From contig JAMOOB010000074.1 in NCBI GenBank assembly GCA_027066265.1, forward strand, positions 1 through 17,444: DNA of 17,444 nucleotides, written 5' to 3'. This DNA is from Desulfurococcales archaeon. Lineage in GTDB: Archaea > Thermoproteota > Thermoprotei_A > Sulfolobales > Ignisphaeraceae. Under the pieces are notes generated by a model. That model was not told the origin of the DNA, did not search any database, and saw only the letters and a program-made list of their open reading frames with translations. Positions 6,972-14,013 of the stretch are shown here, in pieces (positions within the stretch are counted from its first letter, which is position 1; each line of letters starts with the position of its first letter). The translations under genes were made by a program, and so were the position numbers.

Positions 6972-7279
6972 ATATAGTGGAAAGCGTTGCTTCGATGATA
7001 GCTAGGTACGGGTTTGCAGTCGTACCTCGAGAACTCGGAGATCTAGTGCTCGACGAACTTCGTAATCGTGGTGCAATACACCTCGTTCACGTTTCGAAGG
7101 TATCCAAGAACGTGATAGTGATTGAGGTCAATCGCGCACCGTGCATACGTGAATGTGCAACCCTTTGTAGGGATACACTTTCTGGTCATCGTAAGCTCGA
7201 TAAGGAAGCTGAGTGTATTGATCGTTGCATCGAGGAACGCATCCGTACTCTCCTACAAAAACTACGTAGTTCTGAGTAG
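6968..7279 (+). CDS. Unknown Cx3C-rich helical protein, third gene of the operon
   Basis: This is a 103-residue protein of unknown function. The first half looks like a mixed alpha/beta domain (SVASMIARYGFAVVP, LVLDELRNRGAIHLVHVS, NVIVIEVNR). The second half holds five cysteines in helical spacing, Cys59, Cys63 and Cys67 (CIRECATLC) and Cys83 and Cys87 (CIDRC), on what look like two antiparallel helices joined by a short loop with His74. Such spacing places the sulfurs on one helix face. It could form disulfide staples, common in hyperthermophilic crenarchaeal cytosol, or a metal site. Its ATG overlaps the preceding stop by four bases. It converges on the COG1099 gene. Confidence 0.7.
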   Translation: MNIVESVASMIARYGFAVVPRELGDLVLDELRNRGAIHLVHVSKVSKNVIVIEVNRAPCIRECATLCRDTLSGHRKLDKEAECIDRCIEERIRTLLQKLRSSE

Positions 7280-7319
7280 CTAGAACGACAACGTACGGTA
7301 TCCACAATCCTCTAGATCG

Positions 7320-8171
7320 CTAGGGTGGTTCAATGAGGTAAACCTTGGTAACGTTATCTATGTTTACCTTATCGAGGTACTCCCTCGACACGATGCCCTC
7401 CGAGATTAGTTTGCGTTGATTTTCGACGATCTCCCAAGGATACGACGAAACACCAGGGCGCGAAGGATCGTCTATGTGATCGCTCTCGATCATATAGTTA
7501 GGAGGAAACTTTTGGAATACAATCTTAAGCAACGGATACTTTCCTGGAACCGTGCAGGGATAACCTCGTTCGAGTGCATACTGAAGGGTTTTTGCATCGA
7601 CATGGTGTAGTACTACGCGATGTTTCTTAGCGTTGGTTAGTCTTAGCAGCGAATCTATACTTACGATGGTAGCGATGCCTCCCTGCTCTAAATGTAGATG
7701 GACTACGAGGTCGAAATCGCGTGCAATTTCGAGAGCCCTCACTGTAACGTACTCGTTGAGAGCAAATGCTTCAGGAAGTGCTTTGTAGTGTGGTCTTCCA
7801 ACCTCTCCAATACCATCTACAAGTCCATCTCGACACAACTTCTCTATATAATTCATTACTTTCTCTATCAACGTGAACACATCGTTTAGGTGCGAATAGT
7901 TTTGCGAAACCCTCTTCTCTACATCGGCTGGATGAAGTCCTACTAAGCAGGATACTCGCAAGCCTAGTCTACGTGCTAATGCACATTCCTTCAACACGAC
8001 TTCGAAGGATTTGACGTAACCATCAAAAGTTGGTTCGAATCCGTAGTGTGTAGGTGGAAGCGATACTATAGCCATGAACCACCCTCCAACCTCAAGGAAT
8101 TTCCTCCCAGCACGTTCTATACCCATCCCCTTGATGGGGTTCGTATGTGTATGGGCGTCGGCGAACCTCAT
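7320..8171 (-). CDS. TatD-like TIM-barrel metal-dependent hydrolase (COG1099)
   Basis: This 283-residue protein belongs to the archaeal TatD-like family COG1099, predicted metal-dependent hydrolases of the amidohydrolase fold. Visible metal-binding elements are the N-terminal DAHTHT (residues 5-10), GLHPADVE, the Glu in GIGEVGRPHY, His in VVHLHLEQGG, His in RVVLHHVD, and Asp in MIESDHIDDPSRPG near the C-terminus. That is the expected strand-by-strand order. The natural substrate is not known; TatD relatives are nucleases, but COG1099 has no assigned reaction that I can state. Its ATG overlaps the stop of the upstream winged-helix gene by four bases, so the two are co-expressed. Confidence 0.86.
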   Translation of the reverse strand: MRFADAHTHTNPIKGMGIERAGRKFLEVGGWFMAIVSLPPTHYGFEPTFDGYVKSFEVVLKECALARRLGLRVSCLVGLHPADVEKRVSQNYSHLNDVFTLIEKVMNYIEKLCRDGLVDGIGEVGRPHYKALPEAFALNEYVTVRALEIARDFDLVVHLHLEQGGIATIVSIDSLLRLTNAKKHRVVLHHVDAKTLQYALERGYPCTVPGKYPLLKIVFQKFPPNYMIESDHIDDPSRPGVSSYPWEIVENQRKLISEGIVSREYLDKVNIDNVTKVYLIEPP

Positions 8172-8473
8172 TGCTTCAACCCCAAGATCTTGATGAGTAG
8201 GTCCCTAATCGGTTTAGCTAGGTTGTAGCAACCCGTACCTTGTTCGAGCAAGCCGTATTCAATTAACTTGAGGATCACATCCTTAGGGTTCTTGATCTTG
8301 TAGAAAGCGCTAAGCTCCTTCAATGCTATTATAGTGCCCACGGATACGTTCGTGAGGAAGTATTCAAAGACCTTTAGTTCTTCTTCATTTAATGATTCGA
8401 TCTTCTTTCTAAGTTCTTCGTCTGCAAGCTGAAGCAGTTTGTTAAGTAATGTTTTGCCGCTTGCCCTTAGCAT
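8168..8473 (-). CDS. Winged-helix protein, co-transcribed with COG1099 hydrolase
   Basis: This is a 101-residue protein. After an N-terminal helical stretch (KTLLNKLLQLADEELRKKIESLNEEE), the pattern fits a winged helix domain: VFEYFLTN, then SVGTIIALKELSAFYKIKNPKDVILKLIEYGLLEQGTGCYNLA, ending with IRDLLIKIL. It is probably a DNA-binding regulator or protein-interaction module; no specific family is recognised. The frame can start at GTG 8482. I chose the ATG at 8473 because GGGTG (minus strand 8484-8480) then serves as the ribosome binding site with a six-base spacer. It overlaps the COG1099 gene by four bases and is divergent from the pyruvoyl decarboxylase gene, whose promoter region it could regulate (inference). 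Confidence 0.72.
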   Translation of the reverse strand: MLRASGKTLLNKLLQLADEELRKKIESLNEEELKVFEYFLTNVSVGTIIALKELSAFYKIKNPKDVILKLIEYGLLEQGTGCYNLAKPIRDLLIKILGLKQ

Positions 8474-8524
8474 CGCGGACACCCGCTCTGCAACGTACCT
8501 AGATTCGGTACTGTATTAACGAAA

Positions 8525-8533
8525 TCTTTTAAG
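8525..8533 (-). promoter_or_regulatory. Possible TATA-like box for the winged-helix/COG1099 operon
   Basis: On the minus strand CTTAAAAGA precedes the ATG at 8473 by about 52-60 bases, leaving a leader of about 30 bases. It is weakly supported. The TTTAAA at 8570-8577 is symmetrical and could also serve either direction. Confidence 0.3.
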
Positions 8534-8614
8534 GGGTGGGTTCAACAACTCACGCTGCGGACTAACCTGTTTAAATAGGGGTTTTATTCCCTCTCAATCC
8601 TAGAATGATAGAAA

Positions 8615-8624
8615 CATATTTAAA
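8615..8624 (+). promoter_or_regulatory. TATA-like box for the pyruvoyl decarboxylase gene
   Basis: CATATTTAAA is centred about 37 bases before the ATG at 8657, predicting transcription from about 8645. This position argues against the in-frame GTG at 8633, which would lie ahead of the transcript. A second TTTAAATA at 8571-8578 may be an alternative box. Confidence 0.5.
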
Positions 8625-8626
8625 CA

Positions 8627-8648
8627 CCGGGGGTGCAAGACCCCCCGG
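8627..8648. repeat. GC-rich inverted repeat at the decarboxylase promoter
   Basis: The arms CCGGGGGT (8627-8634) and ACCCCCCGG (8640-8648) are complementary apart from one extra C, around a GCAAG loop. The repeat lies directly after the TATA-like box and spans the predicted transcription start. It could be an operator, or a hairpin at the extreme 5' end of the mRNA if transcription starts earlier. Confidence 0.6.
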
Positions 8649-8656
8649 CGTCGAAG

Positions 8657-9034
8657 ATGGGTGCGGTACAGCGTAGGGTACTGGTATATGGTAAGCATGT
8701 AGTAGGTGATCTCTATGGATGCGACGAGAGGGTACTAAGCGATGTAGAGAAGCTAACCAAGATAGTCATAGAGGCTGCCCGCATTGGCAACATGACGTTG
8801 TTGGACATCAAGACATGGAAGATAGGGCTCGGTATAAGCCTCGTGGGAATAATCCTCGAGAGCCATATATCGATACACACGTGGCCCGAGTACCGTTTCG
8901 CTACAGTCGATGTTTATACGTGTGGTAGGAATTCGGATCCCGAACGATCGTTCGAATACATAGCAATGTGTTTGAAAGCTAAGAGGATCTCTAAGAAGAT
9001 ATTCTTGCGTAGCTACGAAGAAGATGTATTTTGA
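8657..9034 (+). CDS. Pyruvoyl-dependent AdoMet or arginine decarboxylase proenzyme (SpeD/ArgDC family)
   Basis: This is a self-processing decarboxylase of polyamine synthesis. The 125-residue proenzyme should cut itself before Ser69 in LESHISIHTWPEY, turning that serine into the pyruvoyl cofactor. His74 and Cys89 (YTCG) follow at +5 and +20, matching the processing His and catalytic Cys of AdoMet decarboxylase. In Crenarchaeota the same fold has split into AdoMet decarboxylase and an arginine decarboxylase (shown for Sulfolobus). The stretch NMTLLDIKTWKIG with ILESHIS looks, from memory, closer to the arginine decarboxylase branch, but I cannot settle this. The ATG at 8657 is chosen over GTG 8633 because of the promoter position and because MGAVQRR leads into the conserved GKHVVGDLYGCD. 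Confidence 0.88.
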   Translation: MGAVQRRVLVYGKHVVGDLYGCDERVLSDVEKLTKIVIEAARIGNMTLLDIKTWKIGLGISLVGIILESHISIHTWPEYRFATVDVYTCGRNSDPERSFEYIAMCLKAKRISKKIFLRSYEEDVF

Positions 9035-9058
9035 TACGCATGTCTTTCTTCATTAGGG

Positions 9059-9067
9059 GTATTAAGC
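9059..9067 (+). promoter_or_regulatory. TATA-like box for the PINA ATPase gene
   Basis: GTATTAAGC lies about 35 bases before the first start codon of the downstream ATPase gene, in the 64-base gap after the decarboxylase. It is inferred from position and AT content. Confidence 0.35.
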
Positions 9068-9098
9068 TTCTGTACTCTTGTACTAGTTCGAACGGTGT

Positions 9099-10655
9099 AT
9101 GGGTGTGGAAAGGTACGCATTCGAGGAAGTGTACGTACCGGATACCTCAGTGATTATAGAGCGCACGCTCTCTAAACTAATCGAACAAGGAGTTGTACGT
9201 GGCAGAGTAGTACTACATAGAGAGCTGATCAGGTACTTCGAGGCAAAGGCTGCTGAAGGAAGCGCACTCGGGCTTCTAGGATTGCAAGAGCTTGCTCGCG
9301 TAAGAGATCTTGCTGAGCGAGGATTGGCCTTGGTGGAAATACATGGAGAGCCCGTTCAGCGCGAACCAATCAGGGATCAAGCTATAGTGGATCAGATCGT
9401 ACGGGAATTTGCTCGTAGAATAGGTGCTAAGGTTGTTACCCATAGCGAGCTTCAGGCCGTGGCATGCAAAGCTCTCGGCGTTGAAGTTCTGTACCTTACT
9501 CCCGAAGTCGAGAAGAAGCTCTGGTTCGAACAGTTCTTCGACGAGAATACTCTGAGCCTACATCTTAAGGAAGGAGCGCCGGTAAGAGCAAAGAAAGGCA
9601 GACCCGGAGATTGGATCCTTGTCGAGCTTAGTAACGAACCTCTTACGCGCGAAGCTCTAGAACTCTTAATCGAAGAGATTGTTAGGAGAGCGAAAGCTGG
9701 GAAGGGATTGATAGAGGTAGAGAGACCGGGATCGCTCATCGTGCAGCTTGATGAGTATAGAGTTGTAGCGGTGATGCCTCCTCTTAGCAAGGGTTACGAG
9801 GTTACTATAACGAAACACGTAGTGAAGCTACGCCTTGAGGATTATAATCTCCCAGAGAAATTGCTTCGAAGATTAGAGGAGCGTGCTGAAGGTATACTCA
9901 TTGCTGGAGCTCCAGGAATGGGTAAGACGACCTTCGCTCAAGCATTAGCTGAGTACTACAGTCGTAAGAACAAGATAGTCAAGACGATAGAATCTCCGCG
10001 AGACATGAGACTACCTCCAACGGTTTCGCAGTATTCGAAGACCTATGCTTCTCCTGGAGAGCTTCATGACATTCTACTGCTTAGTAGACCCGATTACACG
10101 GTATTCGACGAGATGAGGACCGACGAAGATTTCAAGCTCTTTGTAGATCTAAGGCTAGCCGGCATTGGAATGATAGGCGTCGTACACGCAGCGAGCCCCA
10201 TAGATGCGATCCAGAGATTTATAGGGCGTGTTGATCTGGGTATGATTCCTAGCGTTATAGATACGGTGATATTCATAGAGAAAGGACGTGTAACGAAAGT
10301 TTACGACATTTCGCTGACGGTGAAGCTCCCAACGGGTCTACGGGAAGCTGAGCTTGCGAGACCAGTCGTAGAAGTGAGAGACTTCTTGACAGGTGAGCTA
10401 GAGTACGAGATTTATACCTTCGGTGAACAGACCGTTGTGGTACCTGTCAAGAGTGTAAGCAAGGATCTTGTGAAGGAGAAAGTGTTGAGCGTCGTAAAGA
10501 AAGTTATTCCATACGCAGAGGTAGAGTTCGAAGAAGGTTTCGTAGTAGTCAAGGTGCCGAAGATATTCTACACGTCGTCGATAGCGAGGAAAGTCAAGCG
10601 CATAGAGAAGAGGCTCAGCAAGCTCGGCTACGAAGTTAAGGTCAAGATTGTTTAG
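9099..10655 (+). CDS. PIN-domain VirB11-like ATPase (COG1855; PINA), Holliday-junction motor
   Basis: This 518-residue protein matches the archaeal PIN-ATPase family whose Sulfolobus islandicus member, PINA, was reported to promote Holliday-junction branch migration and to bind Hjc. An N-terminal PIN domain (about 10-135) begins with VPDTSVII (Asp15) and includes DQAIVDQIVREFARRIGAKVVTHSELQAVACKALG. A linker follows, then the ATPase with Walker A GAPGMGKT (270-277), Walker B YTVFDEMR (Asp337, Glu338) and the VirB11-like VVHAASPIDAIQRF. A C-terminal KH-like domain covers about 435-518. Start: ATG 9099, or GTG 9105 with GGTG at 9094-9097 placed seven bases upstream. Its 3' end overlaps the converging hjc gene by 14 bases. 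Confidence 0.9.
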   Translation: MGVERYAFEEVYVPDTSVIIERTLSKLIEQGVVRGRVVLHRELIRYFEAKAAEGSALGLLGLQELARVRDLAERGLALVEIHGEPVQREPIRDQAIVDQIVREFARRIGAKVVTHSELQAVACKALGVEVLYLTPEVEKKLWFEQFFDENTLSLHLKEGAPVRAKKGRPGDWILVELSNEPLTREALELLIEEIVRRAKAGKGLIEVERPGSLIVQLDEYRVVAVMPPLSKGYEVTITKHVVKLRLEDYNLPEKLLRRLEERAEGILIAGAPGMGKTTFAQALAEYYSRKNKIVKTIESPRDMRLPPTVSQYSKTYASPGELHDILLLSRPDYTVFDEMRTDEDFKLFVDLRLAGIGMIGVVHAASPIDAIQRFIGRVDLGMIPSVIDTVIFIEKGRVTKVYDISLTVKLPTGLREAELARPVVEVRDFLTGELEYEIYTFGEQTVVVPVKSVSKDLVKEKVLSVVKKVIPYAEVEFEEGFVVVKVPKIFYTSSIARKVKRIEKRLSKLGYEVKVKIV

Positions 10656-11076
10656 CGAAACTATCTAAGCTCTTTACGATGAGTTTCCTAACGAAGGCAT
10701 CTAAGTCTTCTGAATCGTCTATCACGTCCTTATGCAGCTTGCAACGACCGTTATCAATCGATACTCGTTCTAGGGGAACGATCTTCCACGAACGGAGTTC
10801 CGAAATCTTTACTGCGATGAACGCCTTGCCACCAGCTCTTTCAGCAAATTCACGTAGTTTCTCTACCTTAATCGGATCCAAGTATATGGTTTCGAGCTTT
10901 TTGCGTGATTTAACTTCGAACACCAGAACCTCTCGACGATAAATCGCGACTACGTCTGGATAGAATATCTTTCGAGCACCGCTTCCACTCGCTGGACCCC
11001 GAATCACGGCGAAGCCGTACTTCCATAGCTTACGTACTAACTCTCTTTCTGCGCGAAAACCTCGTGCGCGTTTCAT
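10642..11076 (-). CDS. hjc: Holliday junction resolvase Hjc
   Basis: Hjc is the archaeal endonuclease that cuts four-way DNA junctions symmetrically. The 144-residue product has the family's catalytic set: Glu10 in MKRARGFRAERELVRKLW, Ser30 in RGPASGSG, Asp41 in FYPDVVAI, and Glu54 and Lys56 in VFEVKSRK. The tail after about residue 115 is longer than the core fold needs. The frame is open to an ATG at 11145, adding 23 residues. I prefer the ATG at 11076 because it matches the usual Hjc terminus and lies about 29 bases after the TATA-like box at 11101-11110. The extended form would overlap the start of the L13e gene. It converges on the PINA gene, whose product is a known Hjc partner in Sulfolobus. 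Confidence 0.9.
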   Translation of the reverse strand: MKRARGFRAERELVRKLWKYGFAVIRGPASGSGARKIFYPDVVAIYRREVLVFEVKSRKKLETIYLDPIKVEKLREFAERAGGKAFIAVKISELRSWKIVPLERVSIDNGRCKLHKDVIDDSEDLDAFVRKLIVKSLDSFAKQS

Positions 11077-11100
11077 AACATCTTCCCTCTCACACGTAAG

Positions 11101-11110
11101 ACTTTTAATA
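11101..11110. promoter_or_regulatory. Shared two-way TATA-like box for hjc and L13e
   Basis: ACTTTTAATA reads as TATTAAAAGT on the other strand, so it can act both ways. It lies about 29 bases before the hjc ATG (11076, minus strand) and about 39 before the L13e ATG (11144, plus strand). Only 67 bases separate the two start codons, so one element serving both is plausible. Confidence 0.5.
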
Positions 11111-11143
11111 GCTTTGTTCATAAGCTGAAGCGTGGTGCTGCTC

Positions 11144-11470
11144 ATGGCAGAGCACGAGTGCTGTATCTACGTAGACGTCCCGGCACCTATAGTCAAGAAA
11201 CCTAGATTGCTAAAGCATGCTGGAGTGGATCAGGGAACGAGGGTCGGCAGAGGCTTTAGCTTAGGAGAACTGAAGGCGGTGGGTCTCAGCGAGAAACTAG
11301 CCAAGGAACTAAACATACCAGTAGATAGAAGACGTAGAAGTGTTAGACAGGAAAACGTAGAAGCATTGAAGAGGTTCTTGGAGAGCGTAAAGGAGTTGTT
11401 AGAGGCTAAGAAAGCCAAGCCGGCACGACTAGCACCTACACAAATTAGCGAAGTTAGAACGAGTAGCTAA
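11144..11470 (+). CDS. rpl13e: Large ribosomal subunit protein L13e
   Basis: L13e is a ribosomal protein shared by eukaryotes and Crenarchaeota and missing from most Euryarchaeota, so it is a good marker of lineage. The 108-residue protein has the L13e core VPAPIVKKPRLLKHAGVDQGTRVGRGFSLGELKAVGL followed by IPVDRRRRSVRQENVEALKRFL, and a short Lys/Ala tail. The frame can start at GTG 11132 or 11135. The ATG at 11144 is preferred because GGTG (11134-11137) then sits six bases upstream as ribosome binding site. It is transcribed divergently from hjc from a shared promoter and followed nine bases later by a small helical protein gene, probably in the same mRNA. Confidence 0.93.
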   Translation: MAEHECCIYVDVPAPIVKKPRLLKHAGVDQGTRVGRGFSLGELKAVGLSEKLAKELNIPVDRRRRSVRQENVEALKRFLESVKELLEAKKAKPARLAPTQISEVRTSS

Positions 11471-11479
11471 GGGGGATAA

Positions 11480-11827
11480 ATGATTCTGTACAAGGACGAG
11501 CGTCGAAGATTAATCGAAGAAATCGAACGATGGGTTGAAGGAAATCCTAACCCCTATGCGAAAGCTGCTTTCTACGGGGATAAGGAGGTTTTCAAGATTT
11601 TGAACGAGCTCTATAAGCGATGGGAAGAAGCGGGCTGTAAAGGGACGCCGCTCGATTACGCTACCATCGAAGAACTTCGAGTACTAGCGATGAAAGCTCA
11701 GCAGTACAGGAATGCTTCAGTTACAGACATGCTTAGCGCTGCGTATGATAATACTGAATACATACTTTTGGAAGAAGCCGTAGGTAAAGGCAGAGGTTTT
11801 AAAGAAAATAACAGCGATAAAGCTTAA
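11480..11827 (+). CDS. Unknown small helical protein downstream of L13e
   Basis: This is a 115-residue, mostly alpha-helical protein with no family I recognise. It opens with a charged helix (YKDERRRLIEEIERWVEG), continues with NPYAKAAFYGDKEVFKILNELYKRWEEAG and TIEELRVLAMKAQQYR, then a helix ending LLEEAVGKG, and finishes in a polar tail. There is one Cys and no membrane segment. An ATG preceded by a strong GGGGGAT at 11471-11477 gives a clear start. It probably shares the L13e transcript, which hints at a ribosome- or translation-related role, but only by association. Confidence 0.72.
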   Translation: MILYKDERRRLIEEIERWVEGNPNPYAKAAFYGDKEVFKILNELYKRWEEAGCKGTPLDYATIEELRVLAMKAQQYRNASVTDMLSAAYDNTEYILLEEAVGKGRGFKENNSDKA

Positions 11828-11841
11828 CGTGCATGGTTAGT

Positions 11842-12648
11842 CTAGGTAGGGCTTGTACATTCTTTGACGATAGTAGGGCTGTGTGATGCAAACAAACGCA
11901 GAACCTCATTAATAACTTCGTGGCATACCTCCTTAGCTCGCGCGCTATCGGTATCATAGACAGCTACGTAGAGACGTATCGAGGGATTCTCAAGCTCGTG
12001 CCCTAGGGGATGGCTCTTTACGTACACGGAAGGGAACTTCTTCATGATCTGTCGTATCAATGGAGTAGCATCGGATTCACGAATCCCGATCTCGATCTCT
12101 GCTTCGACGATCGTTTTTGAGCCACGTATTCGAGGCTCTACGTAGTGTTCGAACATAGCCTCCATCTCTTTGGGTACTCCTGGAAGAGAGACTACGATAA
12201 TGCGCTTACCTCCGTAGCTGGTTTCTAACCACATTCCAGGAGCTATGCCGACAGGATTAGGTATGGGAGCAGCGTTGCGGGGTAGCTTAGCTAGCTTTAA
12301 TCGATCTTGCGTTAAGCTCAGCGATGCTCGACGATACTTTTCGTCTACTTCTCTAAGCGCTTCTTCGTTAATTACGAGCTCTAATCCGAAGAACGTAGCT
12401 ATCGCGGGAATGGTCTGGTCATCGGGAGTTGTTCCTAAGCCACCTGTAGTAATTATGAGTTCAGAATCGAAGAGCTCGATACATGCTTTGAGACCGCGAT
12501 GAATATCCTCTTCGCGATCCCCTACTGAGAGTTGTGCTTGAACATCGTGTCCGAGTAACGTTAGTTTGCGTGCTAGGTACGAAGCATTTGTATTGATGAC
12601 ACGCCCCTGTAATAATTCGTATCCTATGTTGAGTATGCATACCTTCAT
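11842..12648 (-). CDS. CinA/MoCF-fold protein (COG1058), NMN deamidase-related
   Basis: This 268-residue protein corresponds to the N-terminal domain of CinA (MoCF-biosynthesis fold, COG1058). Archaeal versions are often annotated as nicotinamide-mononucleotide deamidase-related, but the deamidase (PncC) domain that usually follows is absent, so that activity should not be assumed. The COG1058 domain has been linked to ADP-ribose pyrophosphatase activity in bacteria. Visible motifs are the N-terminal GYELLQGRVINTNASYLA (the family usually has Asn at the first Tyr, residue 10), TTGGLGTTPDDQT (67-79), and VSLPGVPKEMEAMF. The ATG is four bases after the glyA stop, so the genes are co-transcribed. 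Confidence 0.87.
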   Translation of the reverse strand: MKVCILNIGYELLQGRVINTNASYLARKLTLLGHDVQAQLSVGDREEDIHRGLKACIELFDSELIITTGGLGTTPDDQTIPAIATFFGLELVINEEALREVDEKYRRASLSLTQDRLKLAKLPRNAAPIPNPVGIAPGMWLETSYGGKRIIVVSLPGVPKEMEAMFEHYVEPRIRGSKTIVEAEIEIGIRESDATPLIRQIMKKFPSVYVKSHPLGHELENPSIRLYVAVYDTDSARAKEVCHEVINEVLRLFASHSPTIVKECTSPT

Positions 12649-12652
12649 AGCA

Positions 12653-13966
12653 CTACATCCGGAGATCTATTATGAACGGTATTGGTATTGATCTAGACAC
12701 CAGTTCATCTAGGTCTACATCGAACGTGTAACGAACTTCTAGGAACTGTTTCCTGAACTCCTTGACTTCCTCCCTAACCTTGGATGGATCTACGCGATCT
12801 ATCAATACCTTCTTGAAGAACTCTGCTATGACCTCCATATCGCTTTCCTTCATCCCGAATCGTGTCATTTCTTGAACACCTATACGAATGCCACTAGGAT
12901 TCTTGATGGCATCTGGTGGATCGTGTGGAAGGAGGTTCTTGTTCACAATAATGTTTGCTTGCTCTAGCAGTTCTGCAACCTTAGCTCCACCACCGAGGTT
13001 CCGAACATCGAGAAGTACTTGGTGAGATCGTGTGAACCCTAGGTGCTCTCCCAGAACGTTGAATCCGTAGCTGTGCAATGCTTCCGCTAATCTTCTAGCA
13101 TTTCTAACCACTTGATCTGCGTAAGCTTCTCCGAAATACTTCATCTCTAGCGCTGTCACCGCTAGCGCAGGTAGTCTATGTAGATGGTGATTACTTACAA
13201 ACTTGGGGAACACAGTTCGCGAAATCTCTTTATACAGCGCTTCATCGTTCGTGAATATCGCTCCTCCCTGTGGTCCGGGGAACGTTTTGTGCGTGGATGA
13301 AGTCACGACATCTGCTCCGTGCTCTAGGGGGTTTCTCCAGCGTTTGCCTACGATAAGTCCGAGAACGTGTGCAGCGTCGTAGACTACCTTAGCATCAACG
13401 CTGTGTGCAGCGTCGGCGATCTCCTTCAATGGGTGTGGGAAGAGGTATACGCTACCTCCAAGCACAACGAACTTGGGTTTGATGGATTCTATCAGCTTAA
13501 TTGCGCGGTCTACATCAACGTTGAGGTTCTCGGGATCGTAAGGCATTTCGATGTGTTCGATCCCTAGCGCTCCGAGCGTACCAAACTTTGTGTGGCTTAC
13601 GTGTGCTCCTGCTTGGACGGGTGCTATGATGGCGCGATCACCTGGGGATGCAAGGACTCGGAACACGGTTGCGTTAGCAATGGTTCCGCTTATGGGTCTA
13701 AGCTCAACGAACGTCGCTTTCATGAGTTCGCCCATGAGCTTCATCGCTACTATCTCTGCTTCATCGACGTACTTCGTTCCTTGATAGAACCTCTTTCCTG
13801 GCTTTCCTTCGGCGTATCTATGCATCATATCGCAGAGGTAAGCAGCCTCGGCAAGAGGGCTCATTACGTTTTCGCTTGCGATGAGGTTTATGCATTCGAA
13901 CCGTCTCCACCTATTGTGATCAGCAACTATCTTCAGTATGCGTAGAAGGTCTGGAGGTATAGTCAC
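12653..13966 (-). CDS. glyA: Serine hydroxymethyltransferase
   Basis: This PLP enzyme interconverts serine and glycine, moving the one-carbon unit to a pterin carrier (in Crenarchaeota a modified tetrahydropterin rather than folate). The 437-residue protein shows INLIASENVMSP, the PLP-contact Asp197 and His200 in VVYDAAHVLGL, the Schiff-base Lys227 in SSTHKTFPGPQGG, and the C-terminal RIGVQEMTRFGM. The frame is open to 14065, inside the upstream gene. The GTG at 13966 gives the family's normal N-terminus. GGGAG lies four bases upstream and a TATA-like CTTATTT (minus strand, 13999-14005) is about 36 bases ahead. The CinA-like gene follows directly. Confidence 0.94.
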   Translation of the reverse strand: MTIPPDLLRILKIVADHNRWRRFECINLIASENVMSPLAEAAYLCDMMHRYAEGKPGKRFYQGTKYVDEAEIVAMKLMGELMKATFVELRPISGTIANATVFRVLASPGDRAIIAPVQAGAHVSHTKFGTLGALGIEHIEMPYDPENLNVDVDRAIKLIESIKPKFVVLGGSVYLFPHPLKEIADAAHSVDAKVVYDAAHVLGLIVGKRWRNPLEHGADVVTSSTHKTFPGPQGGAIFTNDEALYKEISRTVFPKFVSNHHLHRLPALAVTALEMKYFGEAYADQVVRNARRLAEALHSYGFNVLGEHLGFTRSHQVLLDVRNLGGGAKVAELLEQANIIVNKNLLPHDPPDAIKNPSGIRIGVQEMTRFGMKESDMEVIAEFFKKVLIDRVDPSKVREEVKEFRKQFLEVRYTFDVDLDELVSRSIPIPFIIDLRM

Positions 13967-14013
13967 GAGGCTCCCTAGCTTAAGAAGGGCTTGGCTAGAA
14001 ATAAGCGTGATAG

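Noticed and set aside
8032..8042. GGTTCGAATCC, like a tRNA T-loop
   Set aside because: It lies inside the conserved COG1099 coding sequence, and no cloverleaf arms can be drawn around it.
8633..8656. GTG start eight codons upstream for the pyruvoyl decarboxylase
   Set aside because: It sits in the GC hairpin and ahead of the transcription start predicted from the TATA-like box.
11077..11145. 23-residue N-terminal extension of Hjc
   Set aside because: The TATA-like box lies inside it, and the shorter form matches the usual Hjc terminus.
11842..12648. Full CinA / NMN deamidase
   Set aside because: Only the N-terminal MoCF-like domain is present; the deamidase domain is missing, so I did not assign that activity.
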